Source: Oxalobacteraceae bacterium OTU3CINTB1
GTDB lineage: Bacteria > Pseudomonadota > Gammaproteobacteria > Burkholderiales > Burkholderiaceae_D
Assembly (NCBI GenBank): GCA_024123955.1
Contig: CP099652.1
Coordinates: 3,100,001 to 3,164,000, forward strand
Length of the DNA: 64,000 bases
Direction: 5' to 3'
Positions 26,183 through 34,786 of this stretch are shown here, one piece after another; position 1 is the stretch's first letter; each line of letters begins with the position of its first letter. The notes under the pieces are model-generated. The model had not been told where the DNA came from, made no database searches, and worked only from the letters and a program-made list of their open reading frames with translations. The position numbers were made by a program, and so were the translations under genes.

Positions 26183-26833
26183 ATGGCATGGACACGTGAC
26201 GAAATGGCCGCGCGCGCGGCGAAGGAATTGCAGGACGGGTTTTACGTCAACCTGGGCATCGGCTTGCCGACCCTGGTGGCGAACTATGTGCCGCCCGGTA
26301 TCGAAGTGTATCTGCAATCGGAAAACGGCTTGCTGGGCATTGGCCCGTTCCCGACCGAGGATGAGATCGACGCGGACCTGATCAACGCCGGCAAGCAGAC
26401 CGTGACGGCGCTGCCGGGCGCGGCCTACTTCAGCTCGGCCGATTCGTTCGGCATGATCCGCGGCGGCAAGATCAACCTGGCGATCCTGGGCGCGATGCAG
26501 GTGTCGGAGCGGGGCGACCTGGCCAACTGGATGATCCCGGGCAAAATGGTCAAGGGCATGGGCGGCGCGATGGACCTGGTGGCCGGCGTCAAGCGGGTGG
26601 TGGTGCTGATGGAGCACGTCGCCACCGCCAAGGATGGCACGACGTCGCACAAGCTGCTGCCGAAATGCGACCTGCCGCTGACCGGCGTCGGCGTGGTTGA
26701 CCTGATCGTCACCGATCTTGGCGTCATGGAAGTGACCGACGCCGGCCTGAAGGTGACCGAGCTGGCGCCGGGTGTGAGCCGGGAGCAGATCCAGGCCGCC
26801 ACGGGCGTCGAGCTGGATATGTCGGCGCTGTGA
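26183..26833 (+). CDS. scoB: 3-oxoacid CoA-transferase subunit B
   Basis: Beta subunit, 216 residues, carrying the catalytic glutamate in SENGLLGIG (Glu47) that forms the enzyme-CoA thioester intermediate. Other family blocks are [36 protein letters not shown] and [13 protein letters not shown]. The start [16 protein letters not shown] is preceded by GGAG. With the nearby bdhA this gives a route from 3-hydroxybutyrate to acetoacetyl-CoA. Confidence 0.93.
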   Translation: MAWTRDEMAARAAKELQDGFYVNLGIGLPTLVANYVPPGIEVYLQSENGLLGIGPFPTEDEIDADLINAGKQTVTALPGAAYFSSADSFGMIRGGKINLAILGAMQVSERGDLANWMIPGKMVKGMGGAMDLVAGVKRVVVLMEHVATAKDGTTSHKLLPKCDLPLTGVGVVDLIVTDLGVMEVTDAGLKVTELAPGVSREQIQAATGVELDMSAL

Positions 26834-26852
26834 CGTTTGCGGTAGCCGTATG

Positions 26853-26885
26853 AAAAAATAGCACGCCTCGGCGTGCTATTTTTTT
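26853..26885. terminator. Bidirectional terminator between scoB and the PEP-CTERM gene
   Basis: A near-perfect palindrome (AATAGCACGCC, 2-nt centre, GGCGTGCTATT) flanked by A and T runs lies between two convergent genes, so it can end transcription from both sides. Confidence 0.92.
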
Positions 26886-26898
26886 GCCTGGTATCGGA

Positions 26899-27444
26899 TC
26901 AGGCCGACGGGTTGCGGCGGCGGGCGAGGGCGCCGATCAGCGCCAGCCCACCCAGCAGCATCGCATAGGTCGCCGGCTCCGGCACCGCCGAGACGGTCGT
27001 CAGGCTCCAGCGGCTGGCCGAGTAGTCGCCGTCGCCTTCGCCATTGAACGGCAGGCCGGCTATGTTGTAGTTGATGGCGTCGGTGTCGCCGCCGTTGAAC
27101 GCGCCGATGATAAAGCTGGATGTCCAGACACCGGTGACAGGGCCGTCAAACGCCAGCAGCGAGGTGGCCAGGCCGTCGAAGGAGATTCTGGCGTCACCTT
27201 GGACGTATCCGCCATCGGTGGCATAGGCGTAGAGGTTGCCGCTGTTCGGCATGGCGAAGCCGTTGACCGCGATCGCCAGCTTGCTGATGCCTTCGACCAG
27301 ATTGCCGTTGGCCGTGCCGTCGAAGCTGCCGGTGATGCGGGTGTTGTCGAGCATGGTGTATTCAAAGGCGAAGCTGCCGGCTTGGGCGGCGGCGCTGCCG
27401 GCGAGCAGGGCGGCGCAGGCGAAGGTGCGTGTAATTTTGTTCAT
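26899..27444 (-). CDS. PEP-CTERM sorting domain protein
   Basis: The 181-residue exported protein has an N-terminal signal peptide (about 1-22, cleaving after AAAQA). At its C-terminus is a textbook PEP-CTERM tail (153-181): VPEP, then a hydrophobic helix, then ARRR. Such tails are recognised by the exosortase EpsH/XrtA system and usually mark surface or matrix proteins. The central region, beta-rich and Asn/Gly-rich, resembles other PEP-CTERM proteins of unknown role. Confidence 0.92.
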   Translation of the reverse strand: MNKITRTFACAALLAGSAAAQAGSFAFEYTMLDNTRITGSFDGTANGNLVEGISKLAIAVNGFAMPNSGNLYAYATDGGYVQGDARISFDGLATSLLAFDGPVTGVWTSSFIIGAFNGGDTDAINYNIAGLPFNGEGDGDYSASRWSLTTVSAVPEPATYAMLLGGLALIGALARRRNPSA

Positions 27445-27541
27445 TTAAGATTCCTGTTGGATAACTTTGATTGTCTCATAGGCTATTAAGTTATACAAAA
27501 GAAAAATGTGGCCCAGCTTCGCATGGCGCATATCAGCAAAG

Positions 27542-27571
27542 AAAAAAGCCCCGGGCATCGCTGCGCGGGGC
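27542..27571 (-). terminator. Rho-independent terminator of dctA
   Basis: On the minus strand a GCCCCG / CGGGGC stem with a GC-rich loop is followed by six T, about 23 bp beyond the dctA stop. Confidence 0.85.
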
Positions 27572-27593
27572 TCCTTGCGAACTGGATGCCGGC

Positions 27594-28904
27594 TTAGTGC
27601 GCTGGCACGATGATCGCCGGTTTCACTTCGGTGTCCACGGCGACCACGGTCGAACCCGGATTGTTCAGCTCCGCGTTCATCTTGGCCACGTCAAGTTCGT
27701 TTTCCCATTTCGACACCACCACCGTCGCCACGCCGTTGCCGATGAAGTTGGTCAGCGCGCGGCATTCGCTCATGAAGCGGTCGATACCCAGGATCAGCGC
27801 CATGCCGGCCACCGGGATCGTCGGCACCACGGCCAGGGTCGCGGCCAGGGTGATGAAGCCGGCGCCGGTGATGCCGGAGGCGCCCTTGGAGGTCAGCATC
27901 GCCACGCCCAGGATGGTCAGTTCCTGCCACAAGGTCAGCTCGGTGTTGGTCGCCTGGGCAACGAACAGCGCGGCCATCGTCATGTAGATGTTGGTGCCGT
28001 CCAGGTTGAACGAGTAGCCGGTTGGGACCACCAGGCCGACCACCGGTTTAGCGCAGCCGAGGCGCTCCAGTTTGGTCATCAGCGAAGGCAGCGCGCTTTC
28101 CGACGAGCTGGTGCCCAGCACGATCAGCAGCTCTTCCTTGATGTACTTGATGAACTTGAAGATCGAGAAGCCGGTGTAGCGGGCGATCAGGCCCAGCACG
28201 ACGAACACGAACAGGCCGCAGGTCAGGTAGAACGAACCCATCAGTTTTGCCAGCGGGATCAGCGAGGCCAGGCCGTATTTACCGATGGTGAAGGCCATCG
28301 CGCCGAACGCGCCGATCGGAGCGACTTTCATGATGATGTTGACCACGCCAAAGATGGCGTGCGACAGCTCGTCGATCAGCTTGGTGATCGGACGGCCGCG
28401 CTCACCGAGCAGCGACAGCGAGAAGCCGAACAGGATGGCGATCAGCAGCACTTGCAGGATGTCGCCCTTGGCGAACGCGTCCACGAAGGTCTTCGGGATG
28501 ATGTTCATCAGGAAGTCGGTGGTGGTCAGGCCTTCGGCGTGCGTGTATTGCGCGATCGACTTGGCGTCCAGGTGGGCCGGATCGGCGTTGAAGCCGGCGC
28601 CCGGTTTGAGCACGTTGGCCACGACCAGGCCGATGGCCAGGGCGAAGGTGGAGACTACTTCGAAGTAGATCAGGGCCTTGCCGCCGACGCGGCCGATTTT
28701 CTTGACGTCTTGCATGCCGGCGATGCCGGAGACCACCGTACAGAAGATCACCGGGGCGATGATCATCTTGATCAGCTTGATGAAGCCGTCGCCCAGGGGT
28801 TTCATGGCGACCGCGTCGGCAGGCAGGAAGATGCCGAGCAGGATACCGCAGGCGATGGCGAACAGCACCTGGATATATAGGATTTTATAGAATGGCTTTT
28901 TCAC
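27594..28904 (-). CDS. dctA: C4-dicarboxylate transport protein DctA
   Basis: Secondary carrier of the DAACS family importing succinate, fumarate and malate with protons or sodium. The 436-residue protein has about eight helices plus re-entrant loops, with family blocks [34 protein letters not shown] (serine-rich re-entrant loop), [20 protein letters not shown] and [20 protein letters not shown]. The start is GTG at 28904, supported by GAGGAG upstream and [13 protein letters not shown]. It stands downstream of bdhA on the same strand, with a 13-bp inverted repeat in the gap. Confidence 0.96.
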   Translation of the reverse strand: MKKPFYKILYIQVLFAIACGILLGIFLPADAVAMKPLGDGFIKLIKMIIAPVIFCTVVSGIAGMQDVKKIGRVGGKALIYFEVVSTFALAIGLVVANVLKPGAGFNADPAHLDAKSIAQYTHAEGLTTTDFLMNIIPKTFVDAFAKGDILQVLLIAILFGFSLSLLGERGRPITKLIDELSHAIFGVVNIIMKVAPIGAFGAMAFTIGKYGLASLIPLAKLMGSFYLTCGLFVFVVLGLIARYTGFSIFKFIKYIKEELLIVLGTSSSESALPSLMTKLERLGCAKPVVGLVVPTGYSFNLDGTNIYMTMAALFVAQATNTELTLWQELTILGVAMLTSKGASGITGAGFITLAATLAVVPTIPVAGMALILGIDRFMSECRALTNFIGNGVATVVVSKWENELDVAKMNAELNNPGSTVVAVDTEVKPAIIVPAH

Positions 28905-28948
28905 GGGGTCTCCTCGCGTTCATTTGAGGAGTTCATGATGTCCCAACT

Positions 28949-29002
28949 GGAGAGTTATCACTATTGTGGAAACCCGCAAATCACTGGCTGTGATAACTCT
29001 CC
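28949..29002. repeat. 13-bp inverted repeat in the dctA upstream region
   Basis: GGAGAGTTATCAC at 28949-28961 is mirrored exactly by GTGATAACTCTCC at 28990-29002, 28 bp apart, about 45-100 bp upstream of dctA. It may be an operator or a hairpin that ends the bdhA transcript; no T run follows. Confidence 0.6.
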
Positions 29003-29032
29003 CATATGAGGGATAACACGTACCCGGAAAAA

Positions 29033-29827
29033 TTACTGTGCGACCCAGCCGCCGTCCATGTTCCACGCCACGCCGCGCACCTGCTTGGCGGCGTCGCTGC
29101 ACAGAAACACCGCCAGCGCGCCCAGTTCCTCGGGCGTGACGAACTCTCCCGACGGCTGCTTGTCGGCCAGCAGCGCCTTTTTCGCCTCGTCGTTGCTGAT
29201 GCCGTCCTTGGCAGCGCGGGCGTCGACCTGCTTTTGCACCAGCGGCGTGAGCACGAAGCCGGGGCAGATGGCGTTGACGGTGACACCGGTGCTGGCCGTT
29301 TCCAGCGCGCCGGCCTTGGTCAGGCCGATCAGGCCGTGCTTGGCCGCGACGTAGGCCGACTTGCCGGCCGACGCCACCAGGCCGTGGGTAGAGGCCAGGT
29401 TGATGATGCGGCCCCAGTTGTTGGCGCGCATGCGCGGCAGCACCAGGCGCGACGTATGGAATGCCGAGGTCAGGTTGATGGCGATGATCGCGTCCCATTT
29501 CTCGACCGGGAAATCCTCGATGTTGGCCACGTGCTGGATGCCCGCGTTATTGACCAGCACGTCGACGCCGCCGAACTTGTCGCCGGCGAAGGCGATCATG
29601 CTTTCGATCTCGGCCGGCTTGGACATGTCGGCGTTGTGATAGGCGACCTGGACGCCGAATTCCTTGGCCAGATCCTGCTGCAACTTGTCGATCTCGGCGG
29701 CGTCGCCGAAACCGTTCAGCACCACGTTGGCGCCCTCGGCCGCCAGGGTGCGCGCGATGCCCAATCCGATGCCGGATGTGGAACCGGTGACCAATGCTGT
29801 TTTACCGCTCAAAGTCTGGTTTGTCAT
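29033..29827 (-). CDS. bdhA: 3-hydroxybutyrate dehydrogenase
   Basis: NAD-dependent SDR that interconverts (R)-3-hydroxybutyrate and acetoacetate. The 264-residue protein has the cofactor motif TGSTSGIG at 14-21, NNAG (VLVNNAGIQHVANIEDFP), and the catalytic region SAYVAAKHGLIGLTK. The blocks STHGLVASAGKSAY and LVQKQVDARA and the ending WNMDGGWVAQ are those of the BdhA subgroup, which makes this more specific than a plain SDR call. Together with scoAB it suggests use of poly-3-hydroxybutyrate or ketone bodies. Confidence 0.95.
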   Translation of the reverse strand: MTNQTLSGKTALVTGSTSGIGLGIARTLAAEGANVVLNGFGDAAEIDKLQQDLAKEFGVQVAYHNADMSKPAEIESMIAFAGDKFGGVDVLVNNAGIQHVANIEDFPVEKWDAIIAINLTSAFHTSRLVLPRMRANNWGRIINLASTHGLVASAGKSAYVAAKHGLIGLTKAGALETASTGVTVNAICPGFVLTPLVQKQVDARAAKDGISNDEAKKALLADKQPSGEFVTPEELGALAVFLCSDAAKQVRGVAWNMDGGWVAQ

Positions 29828-29951
29828 GGTGTTCTCTGCGGGGTTGGAGATAAAAGGCTGGCTGCGCTACACTTCGGTAGGATTTTAAGCGCAACGCCCG
29901 GTAAAATGGTATTTCAGAACATCATTACATAAAAACCATCAAGGAAGCCGC

Positions 29952-30830
29952 ATGCTCGAAGCGAAAATAAAGTCTGTTCAGTGCCTGTCGTTGGCTGGCT
30001 TGCACCGGATGGCATATAAGGAATGGGGCGACGCGGCCAACCCTAACGTGCTCGTCTGCGTCCACGGCGTGACCCGCGTCTCCGACGATTTCGACAACAT
30101 GGCGCGCGCGCTGGCTTCCGACTACCGCGTGATCTGCCCGGACGTTGTCGGCCGGGGCCGCTCCGACTGGCTCAGGAATCCGCAGCTGTACCGCATTCCC
30201 CAATATGTCAGCGACATGGTGACGTTGCTGGCACGTGTGTTGGACCAGGGTCCGGCGCAAAAGATCGATTGGTTCGGCACCTCGATGGGCGGCCTGATCG
30301 GCCTGGGCCTGGCGTCGCTGCCGGACAACCCGGTCCGCAAGCTGGTGCTCAACGATATCGGCCCGGTGCTGGCGCCGGCGGCGCTGCAGCGCATCGGCGA
30401 CTACATCGGCCAGGACTTGCGCTTCGACACGTTCGAGGATGGCGCCAAGTTCGTGCGCGACGTCTCGGCGTCCTTCGGCGAGCACACCGAGCAGGAATGG
30501 CATAAACTGGCCACCGATGTGCTGCGCCAGGATAAGGACGGCAAGTGGGTGCGCCATTACGATATGGGGCTGTCGTTGCCGTTCCGCTCGGCCACACCGG
30601 AGTCGGCCGGCGCCGACGAGGCGATGCTGTGGGCCGCCTACGACGCCATCACTTGCCCGACCCTGCTGGTGCGCGGCGCCGATTCCGATCTGCTGACGCG
30701 CGAGACGGCGGCCATGATGGCGCAGCGCGGTCCGAAAGCCACCCTGGTGGAAATCCCGAACGTCGGCCACGCGCCGACCTTCACCCACGACGATCAGATT
30801 GCGATCGCCCGGAAATTCCTGCTGGGCTGA
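29952..30830 (+). CDS. Alpha/beta-hydrolase fold protein
   Basis: The 292-residue hydrolase has the oxyanion-side motif VCVHGVTRVSDDFDNMA, nucleophile elbow GTSMGG with Ser111, and the catalytic histidine in NVGHAPTF near the C-terminus. The acid is probably the Asp in LLVRGADSDLLT. The substrate is unknown (ester or related acyl bond). It is the first gene of a rightward group with ridA and relA. Confidence 0.88.
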   Translation: MLEAKIKSVQCLSLAGLHRMAYKEWGDAANPNVLVCVHGVTRVSDDFDNMARALASDYRVICPDVVGRGRSDWLRNPQLYRIPQYVSDMVTLLARVLDQGPAQKIDWFGTSMGGLIGLGLASLPDNPVRKLVLNDIGPVLAPAALQRIGDYIGQDLRFDTFEDGAKFVRDVSASFGEHTEQEWHKLATDVLRQDKDGKWVRHYDMGLSLPFRSATPESAGADEAMLWAAYDAITCPTLLVRGADSDLLTRETAAMMAQRGPKATLVEIPNVGHAPTFTHDDQIAIARKFLLG

Positions 30831-30880
30831 TGAGCCCGGCGTATGACATCAAGCCTCAAATTAAGTAAAGAAGAAAAAGT

Positions 30881-31231
30881 ATGGAAATCAAACGACTGCA
30901 CGTAGGCAAACGATTGTCCGAAGTGGCAATTCACAATGGCACCGTCTATCTGGCGGGCCAGATCGCCGAAGAAACCAGTCTCGATATCAAGGGTCAAACC
31001 CGTGAAGTCCTCGGTCACGTCGACCGCCTGCTGGCCGAATCGGGCAGCGACAAAACCTGCATCCTCAGCTGCCAGATCTACATCGCCGACATGGCCGATT
31101 TCGAGGGCATGAACGAAGAGTACGACGCCTGGGTGCCGAGCGGCCACACGCCGCCGCGTGCCACGGTCGAAGCCAAACTGGCCAATCCGGAAGTCCTGGT
31201 CGAGATCGTCATCGTCGCCGCGCAGCGTTAG
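30881..31231 (+). CDS. RidA/YjgF/YER057c/UK114-family protein
   Basis: The 116-residue protein matches the YjgF/RidA fold, starting MEIKRLHVGKRLSEVAIHNG with AGQIAEETSLDIKGQTREVL and ending with PPRATVEAKLANPEVLVEIV. The family conserved Arg that binds the substrate carboxylate is present (PRATVE). Canonical RidA hydrolyses reactive enamines/imines; this protein may belong to a sister subfamily, so a precise function is not assigned. It lies 7 bp upstream of relA. Confidence 0.9.
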   Translation: MEIKRLHVGKRLSEVAIHNGTVYLAGQIAEETSLDIKGQTREVLGHVDRLLAESGSDKTCILSCQIYIADMADFEGMNEEYDAWVPSGHTPPRATVEAKLANPEVLVEIVIVAAQR

Positions 31232-31238
31232 GAACATC

Positions 31239-33506
31239 ATGGTTTCAATCACCGCGCTCACCAGCGCCACGTCGGAACAACTGGTGCAGGGGCTCACGCC
31301 GGACGACAGCGCGCGCATGCTGTCGGCGCTCGACTTCGCCAGCACCGCGTACGGCGACCTGGTCAGCACCAGCGGCCAGTCGGCGCTGGACTTTTCCATC
31401 GGCGTGGCCGGCACCTTGTCGTTCATGCGCACCGACGTCGAGACCCGCATCGCCGGCCTGATGTTCGAGCTGACCTTGCTCGACACCACGCAGGCGGCGG
31501 TGATCGAACCGCGTTTCGGCCAGGAGGTCGGCGACCTGGTGGCCGGCGTGCGCCAGCTGATACGCCTGCGCGAATTGACGCAGGCGCCCGGTGGACACGG
31601 CGGCGTGGCGCCGGTGGCGGTGGGACGCGGGCGCAACGCCGCGCAGATGGCGGTGGCGCAGGTTGAAACCTTGCGCAAGATGTTGCTGGCGATGGCCTCG
31701 GACATGCGCGTGGTGCTGGTGCGCCTCGCCTCGTGCGTGACGACCTTGCGCTACTTCGCCGACATCAAGCTGTTCAACGACATGACGTGCGCCTACGGCC
31801 GCGAGACCCTGGACCTGTACGCGCCGCTGGCCAACCGGCTGGGGATCTGGCAGCTGAAGTGGGAGCTGGAGGATTTGTCGTTCCGCTTCATCGAACCGGA
31901 GGCGTACAAGCGCATCGCCAAGATGCTGGAAGAAAAGCGCATGATGCGCGAAGGCTTCGTCACCAACGCCATCGCGCGGCTGCAATCGGAAATGGCGGCC
32001 GCCGGCATCCAGGCCGAGGTGTTCGGCCGACCCAAGCACATCTACTCCATCTGGAGCAAGATGAAGGGCAAGGAGCTCGACTTCACCGACCTGTACGACG
32101 TGCGCGCCTTCCGCGTCATCGTCGCCGACGTCAAGACTTGCTACACGGTGCTGGGCGTGGTGCACAACATCTGGACGCCGATCCCCAAGGAATTCGACGA
32201 TTACATTTCCCGTCCGAAGCCCAACGGCTACCAGTCGCTGCACACGGTGGTGACGGCCGAGGACGGCCGGCCGCTGGAGGTGCAGATCCGCACGCAAGAG
32301 ATGCACAGCTTCGCCGAGTACGGCGTGGCGGCGCACTGGCGCTACAAGGAGGAGGGCGGCTCCAATTTCGCCGGGCAAAAGTACGACGAAAAGATCGCCT
32401 GGCTGCGCCAGCTGCTGGCGTGGAAAACCGACGTCGCCGACGCCGTCGTCGGGCAGGAGGAGCAGCAGCGCGAATGGGTGGAGAAGCTCAAGTCGGCGGC
32501 GCTGGACGACCGCATTTTCGTGCTCACGCCGCAGGCGCGGGTGCTGGAGTTGCCGGTCGGCGCCACGCCGGTCGATTTCGCCTATCACCTGCACAGCGAC
32601 GTGGGCCACCGTTGCCGCGGCGCGCGCGTCGACGGCGTCATGGTGCCGCTGAACACGCCGCTGAAAAACGGCCAGACCTGCGAAATCATCACCGCCAAGG
32701 GCGCGCCCGGCACGGCCGGTCCGTCGCGCGACTGGCTCAGCGACGAATACACGGTTGCCACACGCACGCGTTCGAAGATCCGTGCCTGGTTCCACGCCAT
32801 CGACATGCAGGAAACCTTGTCGCACGGGCGCGCGATGGTGGAAAAATCATTGCAGCGCGAAGGCAAGACGGCGGTCAACCTGGAAGCGCTGGCCAACAAG
32901 CTGGGCTTCGCCAAGGTCGACGACCTGTTCCTGTCGGTGGGCAAGGATGAATTCAGCCTGCGCCATGTCGAGCACGCGCTGCACGACACGGGCGAGCCGG
33001 TCGAGCAGGAAGACGCGGTGGTCCTCGGCAAGAGCAAGGCGTCGAGCGTGGACCAGGGTGCCAAGTCGGGCGTGCTGGTGGTTGGCACCGACGGTTTGAT
33101 GACGCAGCTGGCCAAGTGCTGCAAGCCGGCGCCGCCGGACGGCATCGTCGGCTTCGTCACGCGCGGCAAGGGCGTCTCGATTCACCGCGCCACGTGCAAG
33201 AACTTCGCCGAAATGCGGGCCAAGGCGCCGGAGCGGGTGATCGTCACCGAATGGGGGCGTGCCGTCTCGGACACGGTTTATCCGGTCGACATCTTCATCC
33301 TGGCGGGCGACCGCCAGGGCCTGCTGCGGGATATTTCGGAGATCTTCTCGCGTGAAAAGATCAACGTCGTCGGCGTCAACACGCAAAGCGCCAAAGGCTA
33401 CGCGCGCATGACGTTCACGGCCGAAATCGGCGCCACCGCGCAACTGCAAAAAGCGCTCAACGCCATCGCCGAAGTCACCGGCGTGCAAGAAGCCCGCCGC
33501 GCCTAA
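31239..33506 (+). CDS. relA: GTP pyrophosphokinase RelA
   Basis: Ribosome-associated (p)ppGpp synthetase of the stringent response, 755 residues. The N-terminal hydrolase region is degenerate: the HD pair is replaced (FELTLLDTTQ). The synthetase domain has YDVRAFRVIVADVKTCYTVL and EFDDYISRPKPNGYQSLHT; the EFDD form (ExDD) is that of monofunctional RelA rather than the RxKD of bifunctional SpoT/Rel. TGS (about 420-485, VLTPQARVLELPVGATPVDF), a zinc-finger-like region (LAKCCKPAPPDGIVGF) and a C-terminal ACT domain follow. The ATG at 31239 was chosen over an earlier one inside ridA. Confidence 0.96.
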   Translation: MVSITALTSATSEQLVQGLTPDDSARMLSALDFASTAYGDLVSTSGQSALDFSIGVAGTLSFMRTDVETRIAGLMFELTLLDTTQAAVIEPRFGQEVGDLVAGVRQLIRLRELTQAPGGHGGVAPVAVGRGRNAAQMAVAQVETLRKMLLAMASDMRVVLVRLASCVTTLRYFADIKLFNDMTCAYGRETLDLYAPLANRLGIWQLKWELEDLSFRFIEPEAYKRIAKMLEEKRMMREGFVTNAIARLQSEMAAAGIQAEVFGRPKHIYSIWSKMKGKELDFTDLYDVRAFRVIVADVKTCYTVLGVVHNIWTPIPKEFDDYISRPKPNGYQSLHTVVTAEDGRPLEVQIRTQEMHSFAEYGVAAHWRYKEEGGSNFAGQKYDEKIAWLRQLLAWKTDVADAVVGQEEQQREWVEKLKSAALDDRIFVLTPQARVLELPVGATPVDFAYHLHSDVGHRCRGARVDGVMVPLNTPLKNGQTCEIITAKGAPGTAGPSRDWLSDEYTVATRTRSKIRAWFHAIDMQETLSHGRAMVEKSLQREGKTAVNLEALANKLGFAKVDDLFLSVGKDEFSLRHVEHALHDTGEPVEQEDAVVLGKSKASSVDQGAKSGVLVVGTDGLMTQLAKCCKPAPPDGIVGFVTRGKGVSIHRATCKNFAEMRAKAPERVIVTEWGRAVSDTVYPVDIFILAGDRQGLLRDISEIFSREKINVVGVNTQSAKGYARMTFTAEIGATAQLQKALNAIAEVTGVQEARRA

Positions 33507-33510
33507 AAGC

Positions 33511-33658
33511 AACTCCGGGGTCAGGTCCACCATTTCTACACGGCCTGATCCATTGGCGCCAACGTGGGCGTCGGCGCACCCTAAAATGGCGCGTGATGAC
33601 ACATTTTTGCCGTGTAGCGTCCAGCTCGTGTAGAAATGGTGGACCTGACCCCGGAGTT
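33511..33658. mobile_element. Palindromic MITE-like repeat, copy 1 (148 bp)
   Basis: The element starts aactccggggtcaggtccac and ends with the inverse complement; the ends also share catttctacac, giving ~33-bp terminal inverted repeats around a unique centre. It lies 4 bp after the relA stop, and its last two bases form part of the TAA of the convergent NTF2-like gene. It encodes no protein. Two further copies are at 49470-49576 and 60398-60493. It is probably a non-autonomous REP/MITE-type element, and may also act as a two-way terminator here. Confidence 0.85.
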
Positions 33659-34130
33659 AGCTTTGGGGAATGCGCGAGGCGTGCGACGATACCAGCAGCC
33701 AACTGTCGCCAGACCATTGCCAGACGCGGGTGATGCGCTGGCGTTCCGTCCACGGGGCGCCGTCGCGCGTCCCCGATTGCGTGCTGACGTTGTTGATGAT
33801 CGCCATGTCGCCGTAGAACCGCGTGCTTGATTCCTCGTTGAGGATGGCGTTGCTGAGGCTAGGTCGCGCGGCCAGGTACATCAGATAGTCGAGCTTTCGC
33901 TGGACCGCGCCATCCGCGTTCACCAGCACGAAGTCCTCCGCCATGAGCTGGCCCAATTGTTCGACGCGCGCTTGCTGACGCAGTGTGTTCCACGCGTCGT
34001 CGACGACCGTCAGCGACTCCCGCTGCGCTTCGGCGGCCACCACCGGCAGCGATGCACCCAAGGCCATGGCCAGCGATGCCGCGAGCAGGCCACGGCGCAT
34101 CATTTCTCTTTTGGATATCCCGGCGATCAT
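33657..34130 (-). CDS. Exported NTF2-like (SnoaL/DUF4440) protein
   Basis: The 157-residue protein has a twin-Arg-like head (KREMMRRGLLAASLAMALGA) forming a signal peptide that ends near VVAAEAQ. A SnoaL/NTF2-like cone fold follows (ESLTVVDDAWNTLRQQARVE, EDFVLVNADGAVQRK, ITRVWQWSGDSWLLVSSH). Its ATG overlaps the stop of the CAT-like gene (ATGA). The role is unknown. The TAA stop lies at the boundary of the repeat element at 33511-33658. Confidence 0.82.
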   Translation of the reverse strand: MIAGISKREMMRRGLLAASLAMALGASLPVVAAEAQRESLTVVDDAWNTLRQQARVEQLGQLMAEDFVLVNADGAVQRKLDYLMYLAARPSLSNAILNEESSTRFYGDMAIINNVSTQSGTRDGAPWTERQRITRVWQWSGDSWLLVSSHASRIPQS

Positions 34131-34768
34131 GCTTCGATGATCCCCGCCACGCGCGCGGCGATGGTTTCTGCCAGCAAGTGAATGTGGTAGCCGTCGACAA
34201 AGCCGTGGTGCGCCTGCACCGAGAACGGTACCGTCATCTTGCCGTTGTCGGTGTCGCCGAACTTGCCCCAGGCCAGCGAGGGAATGTCATAGCCGCCGTG
34301 CCGGTAGATCGGGTGCTCGATCGAGGTCAGCTTGAACCACGGCATGCAGGTGATGTGGACGTTGTTCTTTTGGTCGCGCTCCGATTGTTCCTTGGCCGAG
34401 TTGATCATCTCGCTGCTGGCCTCGGCGGTCGCTTTCGCTTCCAGGCTGCGGGCGATGAACTCCCGCAAGTCCGTCGACATGGCGAAACAAGCGAAGTTGA
34501 GATTCTTGTCCTTGTTGAGCACGGTGTACGACGCCCAGAACTCCTCGATCTTGATCACTTCGCCGTCGTGGATGCGGTACATGAAGTTGTCGATCTCCTT
34601 GATCGAATTCAGTATGCAATACAGGAAGAAGTGGAACGGCGGCAGCTTGTGCTCCTTGCAATAATGCCGGAAGTCGGGCAGGGCCATCTCAAAGCTGACG
34701 TTGACGAGCGGCTTTTCAAACGCGGCGAACAGGTTGTAGCGGTCGCGGCGTTTTTCGAAATTGTGCAT
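34127..34768 (-). CDS. Chloramphenicol acetyltransferase-like protein
   Basis: The 213-residue protein matches the type A CAT fold: MALPDFRHYCKEHKLPPFHF near the start, MPWFKLTSIEHPIY in the centre, and the catalytic motif HHGFVDGYH near the C-terminus (His187/His188, Asp192). Classical CATs acetylate chloramphenicol, but chromosomal relatives often act on other substrates, so resistance should not be assumed. It overlaps the NTF2-like gene downstream. Confidence 0.88.
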   Translation of the reverse strand: MHNFEKRRDRYNLFAAFEKPLVNVSFEMALPDFRHYCKEHKLPPFHFFLYCILNSIKEIDNFMYRIHDGEVIKIEEFWASYTVLNKDKNLNFACFAMSTDLREFIARSLEAKATAEASSEMINSAKEQSERDQKNNVHITCMPWFKLTSIEHPIYRHGGYDIPSLAWGKFGDTDNGKMTVPFSVQAHHGFVDGYHIHLLAETIAARVAGIIEA

Positions 34769-34786
34769 GGTGTTCCAGGACTGTTG

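Noticed and set aside
34127..34768. Chloramphenicol resistance determinant
   Set aside because: The CAT fold and catalytic His are present, but chromosomal relatives often act on other acceptors and there is no mobile context, so a resistance role is not claimed.
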